From CALMZN01 sp964443785 (GTDB lineage: Bacteria; Patescibacteriota; Patescibacteriia; UBA1558; GWA2-36-10), in the NCBI GenBank assembly GCA_964443785.1, contig CAYUER010000001.1, forward strand, positions 1-61,851: a stretch of DNA of 61,851 bases, written 5' to 3'. The position numbers and the translations under genes are program-made. The notes beneath the pieces are model-generated. The model saw only the letters and a program-made list of their open reading frames with translations. It had not been told where the DNA came from and did not search any database. This document shows, in pieces, positions 1-7,344 of the stretch. Each line of letters opens with the position of its first letter. The stretch's first letter is position 1.

Positions 1-441
1 CTCGTCATCATCATCGCGGTCAGCCGGTCCGACCTTGAGATCGGAATCCTCGCAAGCCTCGATGATGTTCCGCCCGACTACTCCGATAGTCAGCGAATCA
101 CTGGCCGTGGTACCGAGTGAATCGTAGACCACCACCACAAAGGTGTAGACACCTTGTTCGGGCATCTGCCGCGTGAACTCCTCGCCCATGCCAATGTTCT
201 GGTCGTTGAGGTACCAGTAGTAGCCCTGGTAGGGCCTGACCCCACCACGAACATCGGCGTGCAAACGAGCATACTCGTTTGCATGGATGATTGTGGACGC
301 CGCCGTCACATCGACGGACAAGGGCTCCGTGTAAGGGATCGACTCGCTCTGCGGGCGAGTGACTTCGTCCGAGCAGCCAGTGATCAAGCCGAGAACGAGG
401 ACGAAAAACAGCGCTGAGATGATCCTGAGGTCCGTCTTCAT
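1..441 (-). CDS. Lipoprotein with PKD/Ig-like domain, 3' end beyond window
   Basis: The frame starts with ATG at 441 and stays open to the window edge (147 codons seen). Residues 1-23 form a lipoprotein signal ending in the lipobox L-I-T-G-C, with Cys23 as the expected lipidation site. Residues about 45-125 alternate in the style of a PKD/Ig-like beta-sandwich (PYQGYYWYLND, then GVYTFVVVVYDSLG). The seen part ends in an acidic DRDDDDE stretch. The start codon directly abuts the stop of the gene at 442-1449, so the two are probably cotranscribed from the promoter at 1582-1610. Composition is GC-rich, unlike trmD next to it. Function unknown; a surface-anchored binding protein is the likely role. 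The family assignment rests on fold-like pattern only. Confidence 0.75.
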   Translation of the reverse strand, partial: MKTDLRIISALFFVLVLGLITGCSDEVTRPQSESIPYTEPLSVDVTAASTIIHANEYARLHADVRGGVRPYQGYYWYLNDQNIGMGEEFTRQMPEQGVYTFVVVVYDSLGTTASDSLTIGVVGRNIIEACEDSDLKVGPADRDDDDE

Positions 442-1449
442 TTACTTGCCTCCCTTGAAGCGCACAGCAACCGCCAAGCGGACGCCGGCATCAGTGTCGA
501 GTGTCTGGTCCCAGGTCGGAGACCATTCCTTGCGATGACCGTAAAGACCGGTCAAGGTGATGAGGTAATCATCACCACGAAGCATCAGGCCGCCCTCGCC
601 TCCCTGGAACCAGGAAATATTTTTGCCGGACTGATCACTGTGATCGTCCAGCACGATTTCCTGGCGCTGGTAGCCAGCGATCAGCCAAATTTTCTGGCTG
701 AGTTGCTTGCCAGCCAAGAGGCCGGCGCCTTGGTCGTACACATCACGACCCTTTGCCAGGAAATCCTCTTCCCTGGAAAAAATCAACGAGTGCAAGCCGT
801 AGGCTTGAACCAGGCTACCGTCGATGCGCAGGGTCAAGGCCGCCATCGGCGCGAAATTGCCATCAATGGTCGATGTCGCACCGAGATGAACTGCCAAGCC
901 GAACTTCGGCAGCTTCGGCAGCTGGAAACTTGCCGAAGAGTTGTTGCTCGGCGCCGGCTTCTCGACGATCCGCTCGATCACTCGCGGCTGCTGATAAGGC
1001 AACAACGGCGCCGAGTAGATCTCGACGAAGCACTTCTTACCGTCCCGCATGGGACGGTAGTCAACGATCGCATCCTGCGACACGCCGATCCAGCTCAAGA
1101 ACTGGTCGGTAGCCTGCCGGCGCGCCACATTGAGAGCCCCATCGAAGACCAAGTTCATGGTCTCGAAGTTGACGCCCTGGTAGCGCGAATCCTGCGCCAT
1201 CAGACGCAAGAGCTTCCACTTGGTCGGGTCATTACTGACCTCGACCACGAGGCGACACTGGTTGGCATTGGCCGAATCGACCATCGCCATGAAACCAGGG
1301 TGCAGATCGCGGAACTTGTCCTGGGTCAAGGTCTGACCCACCTCGCCGGGCATCAAGTTGATGCGCAGCGAGTGCTTGTCGCACTCCACGGGCTTGGCCA
1401 AAGCCTGGCCAGCCAGCAGGAGCAGCAGGAAAACCAACACTCTCTTCAT
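442..1449 (-). CDS. Secreted GC-rich protein with beta-rich C-terminal domain
   Basis: 335 residues. A clear signal peptide covers residues 1-18 (LLLLLAGQALA, cleavage before KPVECD). Residues 19-160 form one domain, a proline-containing linker follows (IVEKPAPSNNSS), and residues about 175-335 are built of short amphipathic beta strands ending in VRLAVAVRFKGGK, as in small outer-membrane barrels. A CPR cell is not expected to have an outer membrane, so either the fold reading is wrong or the gene came from a diderm donor. Start: ATG at 1449 is preceded by GGAGGAG at 1456-1462, a strong Shine-Dalgarno. First gene of a two-gene cassette with the lipoprotein downstream. The long plus-strand frame over this gene is a shadow. 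I do not recognise the family. Confidence 0.8.
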   Translation of the reverse strand: MKRVLVFLLLLLAGQALAKPVECDKHSLRINLMPGEVGQTLTQDKFRDLHPGFMAMVDSANANQCRLVVEVSNDPTKWKLLRLMAQDSRYQGVNFETMNLVFDGALNVARRQATDQFLSWIGVSQDAIVDYRPMRDGKKCFVEIYSAPLLPYQQPRVIERIVEKPAPSNNSSASFQLPKLPKFGLAVHLGATSTIDGNFAPMAALTLRIDGSLVQAYGLHSLIFSREEDFLAKGRDVYDQGAGLLAGKQLSQKIWLIAGYQRQEIVLDDHSDQSGKNISWFQGGEGGLMLRGDDYLITLTGLYGHRKEWSPTWDQTLDTDAGVRLAVAVRFKGGK

Positions 1450-1581
1450 CTTGCACTCCTCCGGTTTGATCCTTCAGAAAACAAAGCCCCACACCATGTA
1501 AGGCTTTGGCAAAAATCCTCACTCCTCTCTAGGAATCGGGTTATGAAACTACACTGTCAAAGATCGGGCACAAAACAAAAT

Positions 1582-1610
1582 ATTTTAGCACAAAAACTAT
1601 TTTTTGTCAA
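1582..1610 (-). promoter_or_regulatory. Promoter of the GC-rich cassette at 1-1449
   Basis: On the minus strand: TTGACA (1605-1610), 17-base spacer, TAAAAT (1582-1587). The promoter lies in AT-rich DNA; the leader of about 125 bases that follows turns GC-rich. The leader contains a hairpin (CAAAGCC paired with GGCTTTG, loop about 13 bases) followed by TTTTCT, which could act as an attenuator, and an additional purine-rich GAGAGGAG upstream of the real ribosome binding site. Confidence 0.65.
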
Positions 1611-1669
1611 TAATATAAATAAAAAAACAACCCCTAAATAAAGGGTCATTTTTTTAAATTAAATTTATA

Positions 1670-2386
1670 CTATCGGACTTTCGATTGTTTAGCTCGCCAC
1701 TCTTTGATCAATTTATGATTACCCGAGAGTAAAACTTTTGGCACGGTCAAATTCATAAACTTATCTGGCCTAGTGTATTGCGGATATTCTACATTAAATT
1801 TTTTTTCTTTTTTATCATAAACCGAAAAAGATTCGTCAGCCACTGACTCCTCTTTACCCACCACTCCTTTGACCAGACGAGAAACACTATCGACTACACA
1901 AGCAGCGGCTAGCTCACCGCCAGTCAAAACAAAATTACCTAAAGAAATTTTTTCATCAATAAATTTATCAATGCGCGCATCAATAGCCTCGTAGTGTCCA
2001 GCAATCAAAATGAGGCGATCATATTTGGCCAGTTGCTTTACTTTATTTTGATCCAAAGTATTACCACGGGGAGTCAATAAAATAACTCTTGTTTTTTTAC
2101 TCTTAACTTTATAAATTTTTTTCAAAGTTTTATCCCGCATAGCGGGATCCCGCTTTGCGGGATAAACTTTTTGTAGAGTTTTTACCACCGGTTCTATCTT
2201 GATCACCATGCCCGGCCCACCGCCATAAGGAGTGTCATCAACTGTTTTTCTTTTACCAGTCGCTGCCTCACGGACATCATGAGTGCACACTTCAATTAAT
2301 TTTTTATCGCGCGCTCTTTTTAAAATTGAAGAATCAAAATAGCTGTCTAAAATATTTGGAAAAATTGTTAGGATGTCAAAACGCAT
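1670..2386 (-). CDS. trmD: tRNA (guanine-N1)-methyltransferase TrmD
   Basis: 238 residues, full length for TrmD, which methylates G37 of tRNAs using S-adenosylmethionine. Conserved landmarks: PYGGGPGM (53-60), the knotted SAM site around GHYEAIDAR (130-138) and LTGGEL (154-159). Odd: residues about 74-88 (YPAKRDPAMRDKTLK) form an extra, basic segment encoded by a palindromic repeat (2129-2166), where other TrmD proteins have a short loop before the VILLTPRG strand. No Shine-Dalgarno precedes the ATG at 2386. In most bacteria trmD follows rpsP and khpA/rimM; here an epimerase and a GC-rich cassette lie between khpA and trmD, and no rimM is present in the window. Confidence 0.95.
   Translation of the reverse strand: MRFDILTIFPNILDSYFDSSILKRARDKKLIEVCTHDVREAATGKRKTVDDTPYGGGPGMVIKIEPVVKTLQKVYPAKRDPAMRDKTLKKIYKVKSKKTRVILLTPRGNTLDQNKVKQLAKYDRLILIAGHYEAIDARIDKFIDEKISLGNFVLTGGELAAACVVDSVSRLVKGVVGKEESVADESFSVYDKKEKKFNVEYPQYTRPDKFMNLTVPKVLLSGNHKLIKEWRAKQSKVR
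2129..2166. repeat. Palindromic repeat inside the trmD frame
   Basis: Outer inverted repeat TTTATCCCGC (2129-2138) and GCGGGATAAA (2157-2166), with nested ATCCCGC-ata-GCGGGAT (2132-2148) and ATCCCGC-ttt-GCGGGAT (2147-2163) hairpins. It is translated in frame as residues 74-86 of TrmD. The same ATCCCGC...GCGGGA core occurs in the intergenic repeat at 17167-17183, so this appears to be a dispersed REP-like family. Confidence 0.75.
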
Positions 2387-2412
2387 ATTATTAAAATCAA
2401 ATTATATTTATA

Positions 2413-2445
2413 AGATACTACAAATTAAGAAAAACACCAAATATC
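2413..2445. repeat. Direct repeat copy 1 (upstream of trmD)
   Basis: A stretch of about 31 bases beginning AAGATACTACAAATTAAG that recurs with three mismatches at 3871-3903. Each copy sits 20-27 bases before the start codon of a minus-strand gene (trmD here, the epimerase there). The two copies bracket the epimerase plus the cassette at 2547-2867. Confidence 0.65.
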
Positions 2446-2459
2446 TCTATAATACATAC

Positions 2460-2488
2460 TTGACATATCTGTAAATATACTATTAAAT
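2460..2488 (+). promoter_or_regulatory. Probable promoter of the 2547 cassette
   Basis: TTGACA at about 2460-2465, 17-base spacer, TTAAAT as a weak -10. It stands about 60 bases before the start codon of the plus-strand small gene. Confidence 0.45.
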
Positions 2489-2546
2489 AAGGTGCCAGAT
2501 CTTTAAAGAAACGCCACCAACAAAAAACCAGCAAGGGGGTCGTAAT

Positions 2547-2867
2547 ATGTTAAACTTTCACCGCATGATCAAGCTCCAAAAGGGCACAATATTCCACGTA
2601 ACCGATGAAATGTTGACACAGCTACAACCATCTCATAATAGTGAATCGTTCCCCGCGGCCCTGCCAATGGTATTGGTATTAGATCAGGCACGTAGAAACT
2701 TGCACCATTTTAAGATCGCCATGGTGCCAACCAAACAAAAGACCAGGGGCATCCACCTGTTTATGCCCAAGGTTGTGAGCTGGGACACCATGATTATCAC
2801 TGAAGTTGAATGGCCGAATGCCACCGCTATGAAATTTTTTGATTATTTAGACTCAATGAGAAAATAA
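2547..2867 (+). CDS. Small hypothetical protein, family shared with the gene at 28778
   Basis: 106 residues, no signal peptide or membrane segment. It is on the plus strand, against its neighbours, and is enclosed by its own promoter and a terminator (2896-2936). Residues about 8-27 (MIKLQKGTIFHVTDEMLTQL) align with residues about 24-43 of the protein encoded at 28778-29185: I-K, K/G-G, T/S-I, V-T-x-E-M-L-x-Q-L-Q are shared, followed later by an L-P-x-V strand and a basic R-x-L segment. A purine-rich AAGGGGGTCG stands 6-15 bases before the ATG. Composition is more GC-rich than trmD or the epimerase. Function unknown. Confidence 0.7.
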   Translation: MLNFHRMIKLQKGTIFHVTDEMLTQLQPSHNSESFPAALPMVLVLDQARRNLHHFKIAMVPTKQKTRGIHLFMPKVVSWDTMIITEVEWPNATAMKFFDYLDSMRK

Positions 2868-2895
2868 GTAGCGTGGATAGGCTGACGTTTCAAAA

Positions 2896-2936
2896 AAATA
2901 AGCGCTAGATCTGACGATCTAGCGCTATTTATTTTT
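2896..2936. terminator. Bidirectional intrinsic terminator
   Basis: Perfect 11-bp stem AGCGCTAGATC (2901-2911) / GATCTAGCGCT (2916-2926) with a TGAC loop. T-rich tracts follow on both strands, so it can end both the plus-strand small gene and the minus-strand epimerase. Confidence 0.85.
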
Positions 2937-2943
2937 CATAAAA

Positions 2944-3849
2944 TTATTTTAAACCCATTTCTTTTTTATAGCCCTCTAGCCATTCTGGTAAATTTACTTG
3001 TGGCTCCCAGCCCAAAAGCTCCTTAGCTTTTCTATTATCAGCTAAACTTTCTTTTGGCTCTAGTCGAGCTTCGATATTTACACTTGGTCCGCCAATCATT
3101 TTAGCTAATTCATTGATGCTGAAGCTTTGACCACGACCAAGATTGATCACTTCGCTGCTACCTACTTTGTTGCTCTCCATGGCTAGTATATTTCCGCGGA
3201 CTATATCAGCGACATTGGTATAGTCACGACGATTTTCTCCATCACCGACTATAGTCATTGGCTCATTCTTTAGTCTCTGGGAAACAAATATTCCCATGAC
3301 CAGGCAGTAGGCACCCTCTAGTGCTTGACGTTTGCCATAGACATTGAAGTAGCGAAGTGACACTGTCGGCAGACCATACACTTGAGTAAATAGACGACAA
3401 TATAGTTCGCCAACGTATTTTTGTAAGCCATAAGGGCTGAGAGGTCTAGCTGGCATAGTCTCAACAAGCGGCATGGTTTCCTGATCACCGTAAGCGGAAG
3501 ATGAAGCGCTGTAGATTACTTTTTTTACTTTAGCATCTCTGGCTGCTACTAGCACATTGAGTGTGTTAGTCAGATTCATCTCATTGGAAAAAATCGGATC
3601 TTGGATCGAGGGCTGGACGCGAGGAAAAGCCGCCACATGAAAAACATAATCAATATCTTGAAAAATTGGTTTGATATCTTCTATCTTTTGTAAATCCAAA
3701 AGATGAAACTCTGCTTGGGGATTTATATTTTCTTTTTTACCAGAAGACAGATTGTCTATCACCACTACTGAGTGCCCCTTTTCGATCAAGGCATCAACTA
3801 GATTTGATCCGATAAAACCTGCTCCACCAGTCACTAAACATTTTGACAT
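2944..3849 (-). CDS. NAD-dependent sugar-nucleotide epimerase/dehydratase (GalE-like)
   Basis: 301 residues, extended short-chain dehydrogenase family. N-terminal Rossmann motif G-G-A-G-F-I-G (8-14), Asp32 after the second strand (VVIDNLSSG) as expected for NAD binding, and the catalytic Y140-GLQ-K144 with Ser115/116. Closest in pattern to UDP-glucose 4-epimerase or dTDP-glucose 4,6-dehydratase-like enzymes; substrate cannot be fixed from sequence. Likely supplies nucleotide sugars for surface glycans together with the dehydrogenase at 4953 and GalU at 54699. It sits between khpA and trmD, an unusual place, and is bracketed by direct repeats (2413 and 3871). Confidence 0.85.
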   Translation of the reverse strand: MSKCLVTGGAGFIGSNLVDALIEKGHSVVVIDNLSSGKKENINPQAEFHLLDLQKIEDIKPIFQDIDYVFHVAAFPRVQPSIQDPIFSNEMNLTNTLNVLVAARDAKVKKVIYSASSSAYGDQETMPLVETMPARPLSPYGLQKYVGELYCRLFTQVYGLPTVSLRYFNVYGKRQALEGAYCLVMGIFVSQRLKNEPMTIVGDGENRRDYTNVADIVRGNILAMESNKVGSSEVINLGRGQSFSINELAKMIGGPSVNIEARLEPKESLADNRKAKELLGWEPQVNLPEWLEGYKKEMGLK

Positions 3850-3870
3850 AAAATTACTTTAATATTATTA

Positions 3871-3903
3871 AAGATACTATAAATTATGAAAAATACCAAA
3901 TGG
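3871..3903. repeat. Direct repeat copy 2 (upstream of the epimerase)
   Basis: Begins AAGATACTATAAATTATG and matches the copy at 2413-2445 in 28 of 31 positions. It lies 22 bases before the epimerase start on the minus strand. Confidence 0.65.
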
Positions 3904-3913
3904 GCCACTAAAC

Positions 3914-3943
3914 GAAACCAGCTCCTCGAGAGGAGCTGGTTTC
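3914..3943. terminator. Intrinsic terminator after rpsP-khpA
   Basis: Perfect 14-bp stem GAAACCAGCTCCTC / GAGGAGCTGGTTTC with a 2-base loop. It lies 18 bases beyond the khpA stop codon. The T tract is better on the plus strand than on the minus strand. Confidence 0.75.
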
Positions 3944-3960
3944 TATTTTTTATGTACAAA

Positions 3961-4275
3961 TTATAGTTTTAGATCGTCGACTTCTTCGTGTCTTTCAGTG
4001 CGTGGCATTGGAGCAGACATAGTGCGACCTTCTTTTTCCGGTTCATAAACTTTTAAGTTTACATAGGAATTATTTTTGTTGCCCATGATGCGCAACAAAG
4101 TTCTAAGTGATCTAGCAGTCTGTCCTTGCTTACCAATTATTTTACCCATTTCTTCTGGGTTAACCTTTAGGGTCAACAACACTCCGCGCTCGTCGATAGT
4201 CCTTTCGACCACAACGTCTTCTGGTTTCTCAACTAAAGCTTTGACGATTGTCTCCAAAAATTCTTTATCATTCAT
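3961..4275 (-). CDS. khpA: KH-domain RNA-binding protein KhpA
   Basis: 104 residues. A single type-II KH domain with the G-K-Q-G loop (48-51) in EEMGKIIGKQGQTARSLR. KhpA binds RNA and, in Gram-positive bacteria, partners with KhpB/Jag. The gene follows rpsP by about 95 bases, the order conserved in most bacteria. After residue 80 a charged tail (PEKEGRTMSAPMPRTERHEEVDDLKL) extends beyond the usual KhpA length of about 75-80 residues. No Shine-Dalgarno before the ATG. Confidence 0.9.
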   Translation of the reverse strand: MNDKEFLETIVKALVEKPEDVVVERTIDERGVLLTLKVNPEEMGKIIGKQGQTARSLRTLLRIMGNKNNSYVNLKVYEPEKEGRTMSAPMPRTERHEEVDDLKL

Positions 4276-4370
4276 ATTTTTTCTTAGATAACTTCTTAAC
4301 GTTATTCTGAAAAAGTCAGGAATAACTTAAAGCATTATAATATAATTTAAAAAAACGGTCAAACAAAAAT

Positions 4371-4748
4371 TTAGGCAGCAACTTCTTCGGCTGTTTCTGT
4401 TTTGGCTTCGGCTACTGGAGCTTCAGCTGGAGCTTCGACTGTCTCGGCTTTTACCTTGGCCGCCATTTTGGCCCTTCTTTTGTTAGTCAAACTGACTGAT
4501 TTGGCTTTTTTGCCAGTCATCAATCCTTGTTTGATCAATAGATTCTGCAAAGAAGCAGAGGCCACAGCACCCATGGATAGCCAATATTTGATACGATCAG
4601 CCTTTAAATTGACTGCTTTGCTTTGGGGGTTGTAATTACCGACAATCTCTAGGTGGTCGCCATACATATCACGCTTTTTCTCAGAAACAACTATTCTGAA
4701 CATAGCTTGTTTTCTGCGACCGACTCTAGCCATTCTTATAGCTAACAT
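4371..4748 (-). CDS. rpsP: 30S ribosomal protein S16
   Basis: 125 residues. The S16 core is clear from the N-terminus (MLAIRMARVGRRKQAMFRIV), followed by the GNYNPQSK motif and a conserved basic region. After about residue 85 an alanine/glutamate-rich, low-complexity tail (EAPAEAPVAEAKTETAEEVAA) extends the protein; such tails are common in S16 of this group. First gene of the rpsP-khpA unit, with its own promoter at 4785-4813. Confidence 0.95.
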   Translation of the reverse strand: MLAIRMARVGRRKQAMFRIVVSEKKRDMYGDHLEIVGNYNPQSKAVNLKADRIKYWLSMGAVASASLQNLLIKQGLMTGKKAKSVSLTNKRRAKMAAKVKAETVEAPAEAPVAEAKTETAEEVAA

Positions 4749-4784
4749 CCTTTTTTTAGAAATTAATTATTAAAAGGTGCCAAA

Positions 4785-4813
4785 ATATTACTATATTTGC
4801 TGTGCTTTGTCAA
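4785..4813 (-). promoter_or_regulatory. rpsP promoter
   Basis: Minus strand TTGACA (4808-4813), 17-base spacer, TAATAT (4785-4790), about 37 bases before the rpsP start. It shows that native genes here use the same sigma-70-like signals as the GC-rich cassettes. Confidence 0.7.
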
Positions 4814-4952
4814 GAAGTACCTAGACCCATAATAACAAAACTTCCTCCGCTGTTTAAAAGAACTCCTGGTAATTAGATATTACCGGCTTTCCTAGACTGT
4901 TCTTTAGCCTTTTTGCTATAATACCAAGCATAAAAAGCTAGCAACAAATCAA

Positions 4953-5783
4953 ATGCAAAAAATTGGATTTATCGGGCAAGGATTTATCGGCAAAAGCTAT
5001 GCTGATGATTATGAAGAGCGTGGTTATGAAGTGGTGCGTTATGATCGCGGTCAATTTCCACAAAACAAAGATCTCATCGCTACTTGTGATATTGTTTTGA
5101 TTGCTGTACCAACCCCTACCACACCCACTGGTTTTGATGATAGTGTGGTACGGGAAGTTTTGGCCTTGGTAGGCTCTGGCAAGATAGCTGTCATCAAATC
5201 AACTATCAAAATCGGCACGACGAAAAAAATGCAAAAATTATATCCTGATATTTTTGTCATGCATAGTCCAGAATTTTTGACGGAAAAAACTGCCGCCGAA
5301 GATGCTCGTCATCCTGATCGAAATATTATCGGCGTCACCGATATCAATAATCAAGACCTCAAAGACAAGGCGCAGAGTGTGATGATTACTCTAGCCAAAG
5401 CTCCCTATGAATTAATCACTTCAGCCGAACAAGCTGAGCTCATCAAATACGCCAACAACTGCTGGTTTTATTATAAGGTAGTTTTTATGAATACTCTTTA
5501 TGACCTCGAGCAAAAACACAGCCTAGATCACGAAGTGATAAAAGAAGCCCTATCCCATGATCCACGCATTGGGTCAACTCATCTTGATGTAGTGCACCAA
5601 GGTGGACGCGGCGCTGGCGGTCATTGTTTTATCAAAGATTTTGAAACCTATATTGCCATGCTCAAAGAGGCAGGACTTGCTGATCAACAAAAAGTTTGTG
5701 AGGCTGTACGCGATCTGAATATAAAATATCTGAGAGACAGCAGAAAAAATCCCGATCTTTTAAAAAATATTTATGGCTACTAA
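4953..5783 (+). CDS. UDP-glucose/GDP-mannose dehydrogenase family protein, short form
   Basis: 276 residues. N-terminal NAD-binding fold (IGFIGQGFIGKSYA), conserved VPTPTTP (52-58) and SPEFLTE (105-111), Lys166 in AELIKYANN, and the catalytic Cys225 in GGHCFIKD. These enzymes oxidise the C6 alcohol of a nucleotide sugar to an acid. The usual C-terminal UDP-binding domain is missing (family length is about 430 residues), so substrate binding must differ or come from another protein. TATAAT at 4916 with a weak -35 lies upstream. The following mannosyltransferase-like gene overlaps its last 11 bases, suggesting a two-gene glycan operon on the plus strand. Confidence 0.85.
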   Translation: MQKIGFIGQGFIGKSYADDYEERGYEVVRYDRGQFPQNKDLIATCDIVLIAVPTPTTPTGFDDSVVREVLALVGSGKIAVIKSTIKIGTTKKMQKLYPDIFVMHSPEFLTEKTAAEDARHPDRNIIGVTDINNQDLKDKAQSVMITLAKAPYELITSAEQAELIKYANNCWFYYKVVFMNTLYDLEQKHSLDHEVIKEALSHDPRIGSTHLDVVHQGGRGAGGHCFIKDFETYIAMLKEAGLADQQKVCEAVRDLNIKYLRDSRKNPDLLKNIYGY

Positions 5784-6897
5784 AATGATAAAATTAAATT
5801 TGGGTTTTAAAATTGCTTTGCTATGGATTGTATTGATCAATTGTCTGATGTTTTTCTTTGTGCATCGCACTGAGGTCTCTGACAATTGGCGAGTCTACCC
5901 ATCGGTCACTGCCAAGCCCTGGGCTATCAGTCAAGAAAATAATATTTTAAAATATTTTGGCTACTGGGATGGGCCATGGTATTTGAGCATTGCCAAAGAA
6001 GGATATTTTATCAAAGCTGGCCAAGAATCAAATGTTGTTTTTGCTCCACTCTATCCACTGACTATCAAAATAGCACATACTATCACCCAATTACCTTGGC
6101 ACTTGGCTGCTGCCCTAGTCAGCGTGCTCTGCACTCTCTTCGCTGTGAGCCTGCTCTATCGTGAAATCAAAATGCAGTGGGATGAAGATATAGCCTTGCG
6201 TAGTATTTTCTTTTTATTGATTTTTCCTTCTTCATTTTTTTTGACTGTTGCCTATACTGAAGGATTATTTTTACTATTAGCTGTTTTATTTTTTTATTTT
6301 TTGCGCCAAAAAAAATGGTGGCCGACTGCCATCTTTGTGGCGCTGGCCGCTGTGACAAAAATCTGGGGTATTGCCCTACTCTTGATTGCCGTCATCGAAT
6401 ATATCCGCCAAGAAAAAAAAATAAAAATATCAGCCCTAGCTTTTTTGCTACCACTACTGACCATGGCAATCTGGTCTTACTATGATTATAGACAATTTGG
6501 TGATTGGCTAGCCTTTGCTCATGGCCAGCAATTTTTCCATCGCCCAGTGGGCAATTTTAGCTGGAACCAGCTCTGGTCAGCTCCGACTGCTGGCGACAAA
6601 ACTATCATGCTGATCGATTCGCTGAGCGCCTTGACTGCCCTGACTGCTGGACTGATCATGATCTACTGGAAAAAAATAGCCTACGGCTTGTATGCTATTT
6701 TGGGTGTCGCCATACCACTAGCTTCTGGTACTTGGCAAAGTATGAATCGTTATGTTTTGGTTTTATTCCCCCTCTTTATTGTCTTGAGTATACTGGCCAA
6801 AAAAAATATTTATTTCTATTATTTTTATTTACTAGTCATGCCAGCTCTACTGGCTATGCATCTTATCCAGTTTGTCCACTTTGCTTGGGCTGGATAA
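5773..6897 (+). CDS. PIG-V/GPI-mannosyltransferase-2-like integral membrane glycosyltransferase
   Basis: 374 residues with about 8-10 membrane helices. The conserved first-loop motif W65-DGPWYLSIAKEGY followed by VVFAPLYPL is that of PIG-V-like mannosyltransferases, which use a polyprenyl-phosphate sugar donor on the outer face of the membrane. Likely adds a sugar to a lipid or surface glycan. It overlaps the dehydrogenase gene by 11 bases; a second ATG at 5785 would start just after that stop and is an equally possible start. No terminator is obvious downstream. Confidence 0.75.
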   Translation: MATKMIKLNLGFKIALLWIVLINCLMFFFVHRTEVSDNWRVYPSVTAKPWAISQENNILKYFGYWDGPWYLSIAKEGYFIKAGQESNVVFAPLYPLTIKIAHTITQLPWHLAAALVSVLCTLFAVSLLYREIKMQWDEDIALRSIFFLLIFPSSFFLTVAYTEGLFLLLAVLFFYFLRQKKWWPTAIFVALAAVTKIWGIALLLIAVIEYIRQEKKIKISALAFLLPLLTMAIWSYYDYRQFGDWLAFAHGQQFFHRPVGNFSWNQLWSAPTAGDKTIMLIDSLSALTALTAGLIMIYWKKIAYGLYAILGVAIPLASGTWQSMNRYVLVLFPLFIVLSILAKKNIYFYYFYLLVMPALLAMHLIQFVHFAWAG

Positions 6898-6992
6898 AGA
6901 TATACTGATGTATTAAAAATATTTACGGACAGTAAAAAAACAACTCCACTTCATTCCATATAGGTTTGAAAGCAGAGCTGTGAACCGAGAGA

Positions 6993-7202
6993 TCAGTCGC
7001 GACAATCCGGACAAAGCTTTTGATCTCCAGACTGCACTAGGTGTCCTTTCTTGGTGACACGCCGACACTTAGCACAGCGACCGGCCAGTCCGTTGAGCAG
7101 AAGAGCAGTGTCATCCAGAGCCTCTCCTGGTTGAGCGCCCCAACGATTCTTCGCTGGACGCGGAGAGTCATTAGAGTTTGGTAATCTACTGCCGAATCCC
7201 AT
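6993..7202 (-). CDS. Small zinc-ribbon protein in a GC-rich cassette
   Basis: 69 residues. Two CxxC pairs near the C-terminus (R-C-A-K-C and L-C-P-D-C-R-D) form a probable zinc ribbon; residues 1-40 are hydrophilic and glycine/asparagine-rich. A strong Shine-Dalgarno, GAGGAGGTG, stands just before the ATG, with the promoter at 7247-7275. Composition is GC-rich relative to smc and the mannosyltransferase on either side. Could be a regulator or a stress protein; I do not recognise it. An overlapping frame (7037-7219) is a shadow. Confidence 0.7.
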   Translation of the reverse strand: MGFGSRLPNSNDSPRPAKNRWGAQPGEALDDTALLLNGLAGRCAKCRRVTKKGHLVQSGDQKLCPDCRD

Positions 7203-7246
7203 TTTGCACCTCCTCTCAATTTTTGTAGAGTGAATGAACTGTCAAA

Positions 7247-7275
7247 AAATTATCATTACCCTACTTTTTTGTCAA
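7247..7275 (-). promoter_or_regulatory. Promoter of the zinc-ribbon cassette
   Basis: Minus strand TTGACA (7270-7275), 17-base spacer, TAATTT (7247-7252). Confidence 0.6.
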
Positions 7276-7280
7276 ACATA

Positions 7281-7341
7281 ATACCCCCTCTTTTTCTCCC
7301 CCTTACTAAGGGGGAGATGTCCGTAAGTACAGAGGGGGTAT
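7281..7341. repeat. Nested palindrome, also smc terminator
   Basis: Outer inverted repeat ATACCCCCTCT (7281-7291) / AGAGGGGGTAT (7331-7341), enclosing CTCCCCCTT (7296-7304) / AAGGGGGAG (7308-7316). It begins 4 bases after the smc stop and runs into T6 on the plus strand. It may serve as terminator, but its size and two-tier structure resemble a REP/MITE-like mobile repeat. Confidence 0.65.
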
Positions 7342-7344
7342 TTT

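Noticed and set aside
1232..1522. A 96-codon gene starting in the leader of the 442 gene (GTG after GAGAGGAG)
   Set aside because: It overlaps the real gene out of frame for most of its length and has no protein-like features; the spacing from the purine stretch is too short.
535..1641. A 368-codon plus-strand gene
   Set aside because: It lies antisense to the well-supported secreted-protein gene, lacks a ribosome binding site and has the low-complexity look of a GC-rich shadow frame.
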